A stretch of DNA of 5,929 nucleotides from Acetobacteraceae bacterium (GTDB lineage: Bacteria > Pseudomonadota > Alphaproteobacteria > Acetobacterales > Acetobacteraceae). The stretch's first letter is position 1. The number at the start of each line of letters is the position of its first letter. The translations under genes and the position numbers were made by a program. Location: NCBI GenBank assembly GCA_027340195.1, contig DAHWNE010000160.1, positions 1 to 5,929 of the forward strand, in the 5' to 3' direction. The notes beneath the pieces are model-generated. The model searched no databases and was not told the DNA's origin. It saw only the letters and a program-made list of their open reading frames with translations. This document shows positions 1 to 5,209 of this stretch, piece after piece.

Positions 1-709
1 TGACGGCGGCCCGGGTCATCGCCGCATCGGCGGCGGTGTCGATGCCGATCACCCGGCGCGGACGGTCCTGGGCGGCGAATCCCACCACCATGCCGGCCTG
101 GGTCGAGCCGGTGCAGGTGGCGGTGATGATGGTGTCGAAGAACATCCCCGCCGCCGCCTCCTGCGCCGCGAGCTCCTCGGCGAAGCGGACATAGCCGAGC
201 CCACCCAGCGGATGGTCGGACGCGCCGGCCGGGATGGCGTAGGGCCGTCCGCCCTCGCGGCGCACCGCCTCCAGCGCGCGGTGCCAAGTGTCCTTCTCGG
301 CGGTGGAGTAGCCCTCGCCTTCCAGGATGGTGGTGGCGCCCATCAGGCGGGAGAGCAGGATGTTGCCGACCTGGCCGTAGGCGGGGTCGTCCCAGCGGGT
401 CCATTCCTCCTGCACCAGGCGGCAGCGCATCCCGAGCCTGGCGGCCACCGCGGCCACCTGGCGGGTGTGGTTGCTCTGGATGTTGCCGATCGAGACCAGG
501 GTGTCGCAGCCCTGCGCCACCGCCGCCGCGGCGAGGTATTCGAGCTTGCGGATCTTGTTGCCGCCGAAGGCGAGGCCGGAGGCGGCGTCGTCGCGCTTGG
601 CCCAGAGCTCGATGCCGAGCAGGCGGGAGAGCCGGTCGAGCCGATGCAGGGCGGAGGGGAAGAAACCGAGGCTGAGGCGGGGGAAGCGGGAGTCGAGGTC
701 GAGCGGCAT
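1..709 (-). CDS. acdS: 1-aminocyclopropane-1-carboxylate (ACC) deaminase, C-terminus cut by window edge
   Basis: PLP-dependent cytosolic enzyme that opens the cyclopropane ring of ACC, the plant ethylene precursor, to give 2-oxobutyrate and ammonia. About 236 of the usual ~338 residues are visible. The family signature [11 protein letters not shown] (48-58) carries the PLP lysine Lys52, and [18 protein letters not shown] (73-90) carries Ser79; these match Lys51 and Ser78 of the Pseudomonas enzyme. Further AcdS-like blocks are [38 protein letters not shown] and [15 protein letters not shown]. The ATG at 709 has GGAG (716-719) six bases upstream. It is divergent from an Lrp-type regulator, the usual acdS/acdR layout. 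The glutamate and leucine that separate ACC deaminase from D-cysteine desulfhydrase (Glu295 and Leu322 in Pseudomonas) lie outside the window, so desulfhydrase activity cannot be strictly excluded, but the motifs and neighbour favour AcdS. Confidence 0.9.
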   Translation of the reverse strand, partial: MPLDLDSRFPRLSLGFFPSALHRLDRLSRLLGIELWAKRDDAASGLAFGGNKIRKLEYLAAAAVAQGCDTLVSIGNIQSNHTRQVAAVAARLGMRCRLVQEEWTRWDDPAYGQVGNILLSRLMGATTILEGEGYSTAEKDTWHRALEAVRREGGRPYAIPAGASDHPLGGLGYVRFAEELAAQEAAAGMFFDTIITATCTGSTQAGMVVGFAAQDRPRRVIGIDTAADAAMTRAAV

Positions 710-728
710 GGCGGGCTCCGGGGTGGGG

Positions 729-751
729 ACTGGCGCCCCGATAGCGCCAGT
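729..751. promoter_or_regulatory. Perfect 8-bp-arm dyad in the acdS leader (operator or mRNA hairpin)
   Basis: ACTGGCGC (729-736) and GCGCCAGT (744-751) are exact reverse complements around a 7-base centre. The dyad begins 20 bases upstream of the acdS start codon and 9 bases upstream of its Shine-Dalgarno. It could bind AcdR, the adjacent Lrp-type regulator, or fold in the acdS mRNA next to the ribosome site. Which one is inference. The GC-rich arms are unlike typical AT-rich Lrp boxes, which slightly favours a hairpin role. Confidence 0.4.
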
Positions 752-777
752 AGGAGAGAAGATGTTGCGGTTCTTTC

Positions 778-805
778 GCCATGATGGCACTGTTTCTGTG
801 AGAAA
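778..805. promoter_or_regulatory. Two adjacent short dyads in the acdS-acdR control region
   Basis: GCCAT-G-ATGGC (778-788) and TTTCT-GTG-AGAAA (793-805) are both perfect. The second sits 15 bases upstream of the acdR start and looks like an Lrp-type half-site pair (AT-rich, about 13-15 bp), so it is the better candidate for the AcdR operator. No clean -35/-10 pair is visible on either strand of this 111-bp region. Both dyads are short and could partly be chance. Confidence 0.35.
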
Positions 806-820
806 TCGGTGTAGACTTCG

Positions 821-1321
821 ATGGATACTCGGACAAATGACGGATTGACGGAAGAAAGGTCGTCGGCTCTCGATGCCGCGGATCGTCGCATCCTGCGTGC
901 CCTGCAGGCGGACGGGCGTTTGTCCAACAAGGCCCTGGCGCGGCTGGTGAATCTCAGCGAATCCGCCACCTGGACCCGCACCCGCCGCCTGTTCGCCTCG
1001 GGCGTCATCCGCGCCGTCCGCGCGGTGCTGGACCCGGTGGCGCTGGGCCAGCCCACCCTGGTGCTGGTCGGCGTGGTGCTGGACCGCTCCACGCGCGACA
1101 GCTTCGCCGCCTTCGAGGCCGCGGTGCGCGCCCTGCCGGAAGTGCTGGACTGCCATCTGGTGGCCGGCGAGGTGGATTATTTCCTGCGGGTCCGCACCGA
1201 CGACATCGCCAGTTTCACCCGCTTCCACGGCACCCATATCCTGGCCCTGCCCGGGGTACGGCAGGTGCGCACGTTCTTCGTGCTGTCCGAGGTGAAATCG
1301 GACGCCCCGCTGGCGGTGTGA
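821..1321 (+). CDS. acdR: Lrp/AsnC-family transcriptional regulator of ACC deaminase (AcdR-like)
   Basis: DNA-binding regulator of 166 aa. The N-terminal winged HTH covers about residues 17-72 ([20 protein letters not shown], then the recognition helix region around [13 protein letters not shown]). The C-terminal RAM ligand-binding and oligomerisation domain covers about 78-155, including the typical GEVDYFLRV (116-124). The length fits the family. In Azospirillum and Pseudomonas an Lrp-like AcdR encoded divergently from acdS is needed for, or modulates, ACC deaminase expression; the same divergent layout is the main reason for the gene name. The ATG at 821 is the first possible start after an in-frame TAG at 812-814. 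It lacks a clear Shine-Dalgarno; an internal TTG at codon 9 (845-847) is a weaker alternative. The gene ends 46 bases before the convergent PEP-CTERM-like gene, and I see no convincing terminator between them. Confidence 0.85.
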   Translation: MDTRTNDGLTEERSSALDAADRRILRALQADGRLSNKALARLVNLSESATWTRTRRLFASGVIRAVRAVLDPVALGQPTLVLVGVVLDRSTRDSFAAFEAAVRALPEVLDCHLVAGEVDYFLRVRTDDIASFTRFHGTHILALPGVRQVRTFFVLSEVKSDAPLAV

Positions 1322-1367
1322 TTGGATGCCAAGCGCTCAGCGGGGCGCAGCGACACCGCCGGAGCGG

Positions 1368-2249
1368 TCAGGCTCCATTGGCTCGCAAAGCTCCCACCAA
1401 CAACAGCGCCCCGACGCCGACGGCCAGCAGCGGCGCGCTGCCCGGTTCCGGCGCCGGTTGGCCGTCAACGACAACGTTGGAGACCTGGAGCTGGCCGCCG
1501 GAAAATCCAGCGTTCCAATAAGTGAACCACATATATCCAGGGCCGGCGAGATACTGGCTTTGATAGAGATCTCCCTCGCCACCGTTCAGTCCGCTGTAGT
1601 CCGGATGAGTCAGCGTACCGACATCCGATGACGTCGCGATGTCCAGGACGCTCAGCGTGGTGGTCACCGGGTCGCTGGGAAGCGTGCCGCGGGTCCAGTT
1701 CATCTGAAAATCGTACCAGCCCGCGGAGGTGACGGTGCCGAGCGATTGGAATGTTTGTCCATTGGAACTAAAGCCGGTCGAGCCGGAGAGGGTGATCCCG
1801 TTCGCCGTCCCGGTGGCGATGATGTCCTCTTCAGCGCCCCAGAGCGTCGGGGTAGGCGTCCCTCCGCCGTAGGAGTTATAGACGGTCGCGTTTGGCGCCT
1901 CGTCGAGCATGAACTGCCCAGACTGGAAATTCACGTTGGCCGGATCGAGATAGACCGCGATCGACTGGCTCAGCGAAGCGAAGGACGAGGTATCAAAATA
2001 GGTGTAGCCGAACTGGGTAGTTGGGCCGGCGTCCAAAAAATTCTCGGTGTTCGGCAATGTGGTCATGCCCCCGCCCGTCGCGCCACCGGTGGCGCTGGTC
2101 GTGATCGTAAGCGGCGAGCCGAATGTATCGGCCCAATCTCCTGGATTGCCATTGGCGAAGGTCAGCGACAGCGCGTGAGCGGGGGAAGCCAGGAGAAGAG
2201 TCGTGACGACACCGAAGGCGAGCGCGGTCGATAGGGACAAATTTCTCAT
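1368..2249 (-). CDS. Exported beta-rich protein with PEP-CTERM-like C-terminal sorting signal
   Basis: A 293-aa secreted protein of unknown function. Residues 1-26 form a signal peptide with a likely cut after AHA (24-26). The mature part is rich in Ser, Thr, Gly, Asn and aromatic residues, as in beta-sandwich surface proteins, with no catalytic motif I recognise. The C-terminus has Pro267-Glu268-Pro269, then a hydrophobic segment (about 271-288), one arginine (289) and a four-residue end. This is the layout of PEP-CTERM signals processed by exosortase/EpsH, though the basic tail is unusually weak. No exosortase is in the window. The ATG at 2249 is preferred over an upstream in-frame GTG at 2288, because it puts the signal peptide at the N-terminus and has GAGGGA ten bases upstream. 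The gene looks lower in GC than its neighbours. A Tyr- and Gly-rich stretch near 227-255 is conspicuous. Confidence 0.8.
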   Translation of the reverse strand: MRNLSLSTALAFGVVTTLLLASPAHALSLTFANGNPGDWADTFGSPLTITTSATGGATGGGMTTLPNTENFLDAGPTTQFGYTYFDTSSFASLSQSIAVYLDPANVNFQSGQFMLDEAPNATVYNSYGGGTPTPTLWGAEEDIIATGTANGITLSGSTGFSSNGQTFQSLGTVTSAGWYDFQMNWTRGTLPSDPVTTTLSVLDIATSSDVGTLTHPDYSGLNGGEGDLYQSQYLAGPGYMWFTYWNAGFSGGQLQVSNVVVDGQPAPEPGSAPLLAVGVGALLLVGALRANGA

Positions 2250-2290
2250 TGTTGGGTTTTCCCTCGGAGTTGGCGTGGCGGGTCTCACAA

Positions 2291-2373
2291 AGTTTATGAA
2301 GCCTGACTCGCTTTATTATCAGCCGTCAAGAGTCGATATGTGATTTTTTGAGTCGGTCTCCGAGTTTATGAAG
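2291..2373. repeat. Nested direct repeats in the AT-rich region upstream of the PEP-CTERM-like gene
   Basis: AGTTTATGAAG occurs exactly at 2291-2301 and 2363-2373, 72 bp apart. Between the copies, GAGTCG occurs at 2330-2335 and 2350-2355, spaced 20 bp (about two helix turns), and GACTC in the opposite orientation lies at 2305-2309. The block is clearly AT-richer than its surroundings (for example GATTTTTTG at 2342-2350) and lies 42-124 bases upstream of the leftward gene. It is probably a promoter/operator region for a regulator binding in tandem. A TTGACG (minus strand, 2324-2329) is present but no good -10 follows at 16-18 bases. The function is inference. Confidence 0.4.
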
Positions 2374-2459
2374 GCTTCCCGCCGTCGAATCTCGGGCCAC
2401 GTGAGGGCGGGATGAACGGTCAGTCGGCGTGACCTCCAGCCCATTGCTGCGTTGACTGC

Positions 2460-2501
2460 TTGATCGGCGTCAATGCCGGCTCGTCTGCCGCGCGCAAGAC
2501 T
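2460..2501 (+). promoter_or_regulatory. Putative FixK/FNR-type class II promoter of the 97-aa gene
   Basis: TTGATCGGCGTCAA (2460-2473) fits the Crp/Fnr-family box TTGAY-N4-RTCAA at every fixed position. Its centre is 2466.5. AAGACT at 2496-2501 shares the key second A, the fourth A and the last T with TATAAT, and it is positioned so that a start site at about 2508 would put the box at -41.5, the class II FNR position. That would leave a leader of about 23 bases carrying the strong Shine-Dalgarno at 2518-2524. A broader inverted repeat (2449-2456 with 2469-2476, one mismatch) overlaps the box. The cognate regulator is not in the window. Confidence 0.55.
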
Positions 2502-2530
2502 GCCGCGGTTCCTCGACGGGAGGGTTACCG

Positions 2531-2824
2531 ATGAAAGCCGTGATGCTGCTGACCGCCAGCGGGCCGCTGGTCATCCTGACGTCCTATGCCTCGGCGCTGC
2601 ACCCGGCACTGCTGGAGAAGCTAAAAGGCAAGGGCATCCGCAAGTTCATCGCCTTCGATCTGCCGCTGGAAGCCACGCGCTGGCGCTACGGCGGACATTT
2701 CACTGCGGTCGCCGAGGACCTGTCGGAAAGCGATGACCTGCGCGTGCTCGATTTCGACGGGCACCACATCTTCGATCTGTTCCGCTTCGCCGAGCTCGGC
2801 GCGCCGGTGTTCCACGAGGGCTGA
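2531..2824 (+). CDS. Small conserved-looking cytosolic protein of unknown function (97 aa)
   Basis: I do not recognise a characterised family. It resembles small hypothetical or 'cytosolic' proteins I recall from alphaproteobacteria, but that memory is unverified. The sequence is well-formed: a hydrophobic beta-like start (MKAVMLLTASGPLVILTSYA), a helix with HPALLEKLKGKGIRKFIAFD (24-43), RYGGHF (52-57), an acidic stretch AEDLSESDD (61-69), RVLDFDGHHIFDLFRF (71-86) and a short tail. There is no signal peptide convincing enough for export, no membrane segment and no cysteine. The start is well supported by GGGAGGG (2518-2524) six bases before the ATG. It probably has its own promoter with a FixK/FNR-type box, so a role in low-oxygen physiology is plausible by inference. 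It meets the downstream Lrp-type gene head-on with no gap. Confidence 0.8.
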   Translation: MKAVMLLTASGPLVILTSYASALHPALLEKLKGKGIRKFIAFDLPLEATRWRYGGHFTAVAEDLSESDDLRVLDFDGHHIFDLFRFAELGAPVFHEG

Positions 2825-3289
2825 TCACACCGGCAACGGCGCGGCCTTCATCCGCTCCATGGCGAAGCGGGAGGTGACGTTGCGCAGCGGCAGACGGGCG
2901 ATCAGCTTGCGATAGAACCCATCATAGGCGGCGATATCCGGCACCACGACGTGCAGCAGATAATCCACGTCCCCGCTCATGCGCCAAGCGTCCACGATCT
3001 CCGGCGTGGAGTCGATCACGGCGGCGAAGCGCTCCAGCCAGTCGGCGGAGTGATCGGCGGTCTCGACCGCGACGAACACCGATACGCCGAGGCCGAGCCG
3101 CGCCGCGTCCAGCCTGGCGACCCGGCCAAGGATGATCCCCTCTTGCTCCATCCGCCGGATGCGTTTCCAGCAGGGGGTGGGGGTCAGGCCGACCTTGTCG
3201 GCGATCTCGGCCAGCGATAGCGCGGCATCGACGGCGAGCAGACGGAGGATTTCGCGGTCGACTCGGTCGAGTTCGCGGTCGGCGGACAT
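2825..3289 (-). CDS. Lrp/AsnC-family transcriptional regulator
   Basis: Cytosolic DNA-binding regulator of 154 aa, the usual length for the family. The N-terminal HTH (about 7-61) begins LDRVDREILRLLAVDAALSL, with the recognition helix region GLTPTPCWKRIRRME. The RAM domain (about 68-150) contains GDVDYLLHV (106-114). Most such proteins sense amino acids or related metabolites; the effector cannot be read from the sequence. It is clearly distinct from the AcdR-like protein in this window. The ATG at 3289 is chosen because the domain starts right after it and AAGGA lies seven bases upstream; the frame stays open to 3478, but that extension runs into the protease gene and has no family similarity. 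It lies 71 bases downstream of the protease gene on the same strand, with its own likely promoter and operator between. Confidence 0.9.
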   Translation of the reverse strand: MSADRELDRVDREILRLLAVDAALSLAEIADKVGLTPTPCWKRIRRMEQEGIILGRVARLDAARLGLGVSVFVAVETADHSADWLERFAAVIDSTPEIVDAWRMSGDVDYLLHVVVPDIAAYDGFYRKLIARLPLRNVTSRFAMERMKAAPLPV

Positions 3290-3332
3290 GGGCGGTTCCT
3301 TGGGCTGGGGCAGAACTTTCTCCACTCCGGCC

Positions 3333-3361
3333 AGAATAAGCCATCGGTAGAAAAAATCTAC
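3333..3361 (-). promoter_or_regulatory. Lrp-like 15-bp operator and possible -10 for the downstream Lrp gene
   Basis: GTAGA-AAAAA-TCTAC (3347-3361) is a perfect dyad with an A/T-only centre, close in size and style to Lrp-family boxes. On the minus strand TATTCT (3333-3338) is a fair -10 (4 of 6), and the dyad would cover the -35 region. This suggests autoregulation of the Lrp-type gene starting at 3289. The dyad also touches the stop codon of the protease gene (3361-3363). Binding by this particular regulator is inference. Confidence 0.45.
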
Positions 3362-4821
3362 TACTTGCCCTCGGGCATCCGCGCGCCGGCCGATGCCGCA
3401 TGGCCCGATTCCGGGCCGGGCCGGCGGGTGGCAACCTCCTTGCTGCGCTCCTGATAGCCCGGGCGCAGCGCGATCCAACGCACCCCGTCGGACCAGCGGG
3501 CGAGCAGCGGGATGAAGCGATGGGTGCGTGCCATGCGCCCGATCAGCGCATATGCGGCATAGGGTTCGCTGACCGGATGGGTGCCGATCTTCTCGATCAC
3601 CGTGCCCGGGGTGATCCCGCGCACCCAGGCCTCCGAAGCATGGTCAACCGCCACCACCAGCAGCCCATGGACCTTGCCAAGGTTATATTCCTTGCGTGCG
3701 GCCGCGTTGATCTTCGTCCACAAAAGGCCGAGCCCGGGCGCCGGCAGCGGCGGGCGGGCACCCGGTGCCGGCACCATCGCGTCGCGTTCCTCCATCAGAT
3801 GCGGCCAGGGCAGGGTGGCGATCTGAACGGTCCGCGTTACGCCCGCGTGCCAGTAGGTGACCGGGATTGGTTTCCGGATCGGGAACAGTGCGATCACCCG
3901 CATCAGCGCCCGCGCGGTATTCGGCTTGGCGAACCCGTAATGCAGGATCACGTCGCCCGAATGCAGCCCCGCCTTCGCCGCCGGGCTGCCCGGGGTGACC
4001 GCGGTCACCAGGAACCCCTTCGCCCGCGCCAGCCCGAAGCCACGCGCGAGATCGGGCGAGAGGTCCTGCACGCTGACCCCGATCCAGCCGATCGGTGCTT
4101 GTTTCGGGTCGACCAGGTGCTGCAATACATAGCCGGCAACGGTGGAGGAGATGGCGAAGCCAAGCCCGTTCGATCCCTCGCCGGCCTTGTTGGTCAGCAG
4201 GATCGTATCGACCCCGACTACCTGGCCCTTGGCGTCGATCAGCGGTCCGCCCGAGTTGCCGTGGTTGATCGCCGCGTCGGTCTGCACGTAATCGTCGAAA
4301 GGCGACATCATCAGGCTGCGGTTCACGCCGCTCACGATGCCTGCCGACAGCGAGGTGCCGACGCCGAGCGGATTGCCGACCGCCAGCACCGGATCGCCCG
4401 GGCGCACCGCATCGGGGCCGGCGAGTTTCAGGGTCGGCAGTTTGCGATGCACATCGATCTTCAGCACCGCCAGATCGACCAGCTTGGCCGCCGCCACCAG
4501 ATGCGCCGGCACCTCGGTGCCGTCATGCAAGGTCACGGTGATGCGGAAGGCGCCGGCGATGACGTGCTTGTTCGTGAGGATCAGCCCGTTGTGGGAGACG
4601 ATGAAGCCGGTGCCGACGAACCGCTCCCGCTCGCCGATTCCGGCGTGGCTGCTGCGCTTGTGGACCACCAGCGAGGTGATGTTGACGACCGCCGGAACCA
4701 CCCGTCGCGCGATCGCGGCCCAGGAACCGGCGGGGCCGAGGCTGCCGGCGAGCGCCGGGGCGGACAAGCCGGGCGAGACGGCAAGGAACAGAAGAACGAT
4801 CCACGCGGCGACACGACGCAT
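3361..4821 (-). CDS. Periplasmic HtrA/Do-like serine endoprotease with two PDZ domains
   Basis: Envelope quality-control protease of 486 aa, of the DegP/DegQ/HtrA type, which degrades misfolded exported proteins. Residues 1-25 form a signal peptide ending ALA, with no lasting membrane anchor. The trypsin-like domain covers about 35-240, with catalytic His86 (ILTNKHVIAG), Asp116 (LVDLAVL) and Ser190 (INHGNSGGPL), so the triad is intact. The loop before VGTGF is short, as in DegQ rather than DegP. PDZ1 is about 244-336 (VTAVTPGSPAAKAGLHSGDV) and PDZ2 about 364-455 (GLLVVAVDHASEAWVRGITP), more divergent. A charged tail of about 30 residues follows, unlike typical Do ends. GGAGGA (4831-4836) lies nine bases before the ATG. 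It follows the small repeat-protein gene by 61 bases across a strong hairpin, so co-transcription is likely. The exact subfamily (degP, degQ or mucD) is not decided. Confidence 0.93.
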   Translation of the reverse strand: MRRVAAWIVLLFLAVSPGLSAPALAGSLGPAGSWAAIARRVVPAVVNITSLVVHKRSSHAGIGERERFVGTGFIVSHNGLILTNKHVIAGAFRITVTLHDGTEVPAHLVAAAKLVDLAVLKIDVHRKLPTLKLAGPDAVRPGDPVLAVGNPLGVGTSLSAGIVSGVNRSLMMSPFDDYVQTDAAINHGNSGGPLIDAKGQVVGVDTILLTNKAGEGSNGLGFAISSTVAGYVLQHLVDPKQAPIGWIGVSVQDLSPDLARGFGLARAKGFLVTAVTPGSPAAKAGLHSGDVILHYGFAKPNTARALMRVIALFPIRKPIPVTYWHAGVTRTVQIATLPWPHLMEERDAMVPAPGARPPLPAPGLGLLWTKINAAARKEYNLGKVHGLLVVAVDHASEAWVRGITPGTVIEKIGTHPVSEPYAAYALIGRMARTHRFIPLLARWSDGVRWIALRPGYQERSKEVATRRPGPESGHAASAGARMPEGK

Positions 4822-4848
4822 TATCGATGATCCTCCCCGGCCGGCGAT

Positions 4849-4875
4849 GCGGACCGGGCTCCGAGCCCGGTCCGC
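4849..4875 (-). terminator. Perfect 12-bp-stem hairpin between the small repeat-protein gene and the protease gene
   Basis: GCGGACCGGGCT (4849-4860) and AGCCCGGTCCGC (4864-4875) pair perfectly around a 3-base loop. The hairpin lies 7 bases after the small gene's stop codon and 12 bases before the protease Shine-Dalgarno. No run of U follows on the minus strand, so it is not a textbook intrinsic terminator. It could be a leaky terminator or a 3'-end-protecting stem that keeps the small gene's message higher than that of the protease. Confidence 0.6.
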
Positions 4876-4882
4876 GCGTGGC

Positions 4883-5125
4883 TCAATGCTTCGGCTTGGC
4901 CTTGGCCGAGCCGTTGCCGGGCGAGCCGCCGTAGGACTTCATCCCATTGGTGGTCGCCGACCCGTTGCCGGGCGAGCCGCCATAGGACTTCATCCCGTTG
5001 GTGGTCGCCGAGCCGTTGCCCGGGCTGCCGCCGGTATCCTTGGGCATGGTCGCGGCCAGCGCGGCCGAGGCCGAACCGAGCAACAGGCCCGCTGCGGCAA
5101 CCGCCGCGATAATCTGGCTTTTCAT
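4883..5125 (-). CDS. Small exported protein with tandem GGSPGNGS repeats, unknown function
   Basis: An 80-aa protein that I cannot assign to a family. Residues 1-24 form a signal peptide (MKSQIIAAVAAAGLLLGSAS, then AALA), leaving about 55 mature residues. The mature part is low-complexity and probably disordered: GGSPGNGS occurs at 32-39, 49-56 and 66-73, the first two each followed by ATTNGMKSY, giving a 17-residue period. It ends with the basic tail AKAKPKH. There is no cysteine, so neither a lipobox nor disulfides are possible. The ATG at 5125 is strongly supported by GGAGGG five bases upstream; an in-frame extension to 5149 would bury the signal peptide. It lies 84 bases after the hydratase gene and 61 bases before the periplasmic protease on the same strand. 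A role as a stress-related envelope peptide is only a guess from that neighbourhood. Confidence 0.8.
   Translation of the reverse strand: MKSQIIAAVAAAGLLLGSASAALAATMPKDTGGSPGNGSATTNGMKSYGGSPGNGSATTNGMKSYGGSPGNGSAKAKPKH
4905..5032 (-). repeat. 51-bp in-gene tandem repeat, two full copies and a partial third
   Basis: Units lie at 4905-4955, 4956-5006 and a partial 5007-5032. The two full units differ at three of 51 positions, all silent (AAT/AAC, TAC/TAT, GGC/GGG). The partial unit keeps the peptide GGSPGNGSA while using other codons, including AGC instead of TCG for serine. The repeat encodes the 17-residue period of the small exported protein. Confidence 0.9.
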
Positions 5126-5209
5126 CAAGTCCCTCCGTGTTGCGAACACCGGCGCGCTTCGCCAGCAATGCTCAAGTGTGGCCGTCCCGCCGCCTGGTCA
5201 AGCCCCGGC

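Noticed and set aside
343..1092. Leftward open frame of 249 codons across the acdS-acdR region
   Set aside because: It crosses two supported genes in other frames and is Ser/Arg/Ala-rich without domain signals.
1355..1368. Small hairpin ACCGC-CGGA-GCGGT between acdR and the PEP-CTERM-like gene as a terminator
   Set aside because: The stem is only 5 bp and there is no U-tract on either strand; expected by chance in this GC-rich DNA.
1746..2234. Rightward open frame opposite the PEP-CTERM-like gene
   Set aside because: The minus strand encodes a signal peptide and sorting tail in a coherent protein; the plus frame is a shadow.
2307..2329. TTGACG (minus strand, 2324-2329) as the -35 of the PEP-CTERM-like gene
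   Set aside because: No acceptable -10 hexamer follows at 16-18 bases.
2473..2736. Rightward 87-codon frame overlapping the 97-aa gene
   Set aside because: Shadow frame rich in Arg and Pro; the overlapping 97-aa frame has the strong ribosome site and a protein-like sequence.
3400..4830. Long rightward open frame of 476 codons opposite the protease gene
   Set aside because: It mirrors the minus-strand HtrA gene, has Arg/Asp/Gly-heavy shadow composition and no recognisable domain; the opposite strand has a complete catalytic triad and signal peptide.
4905..5032. The 51-bp repeats as a possible CRISPR or other non-coding array
   Set aside because: The units are directly tandem with no variable spacers, and keep a reading frame with silent differences.
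4821..5168. Leftward 115-codon frame over the repeat-protein gene
   Set aside because: Out of frame with the signal peptide and repeats; the silent pattern of repeat differences supports the other frame.
5173..5201. TTGACC (minus strand, 5196-5201) as a promoter for the repeat-protein gene
   Set aside because: The -35 is good but the hexamer 17 bases downstream is CACTTG, a poor -10; promoter position left open.
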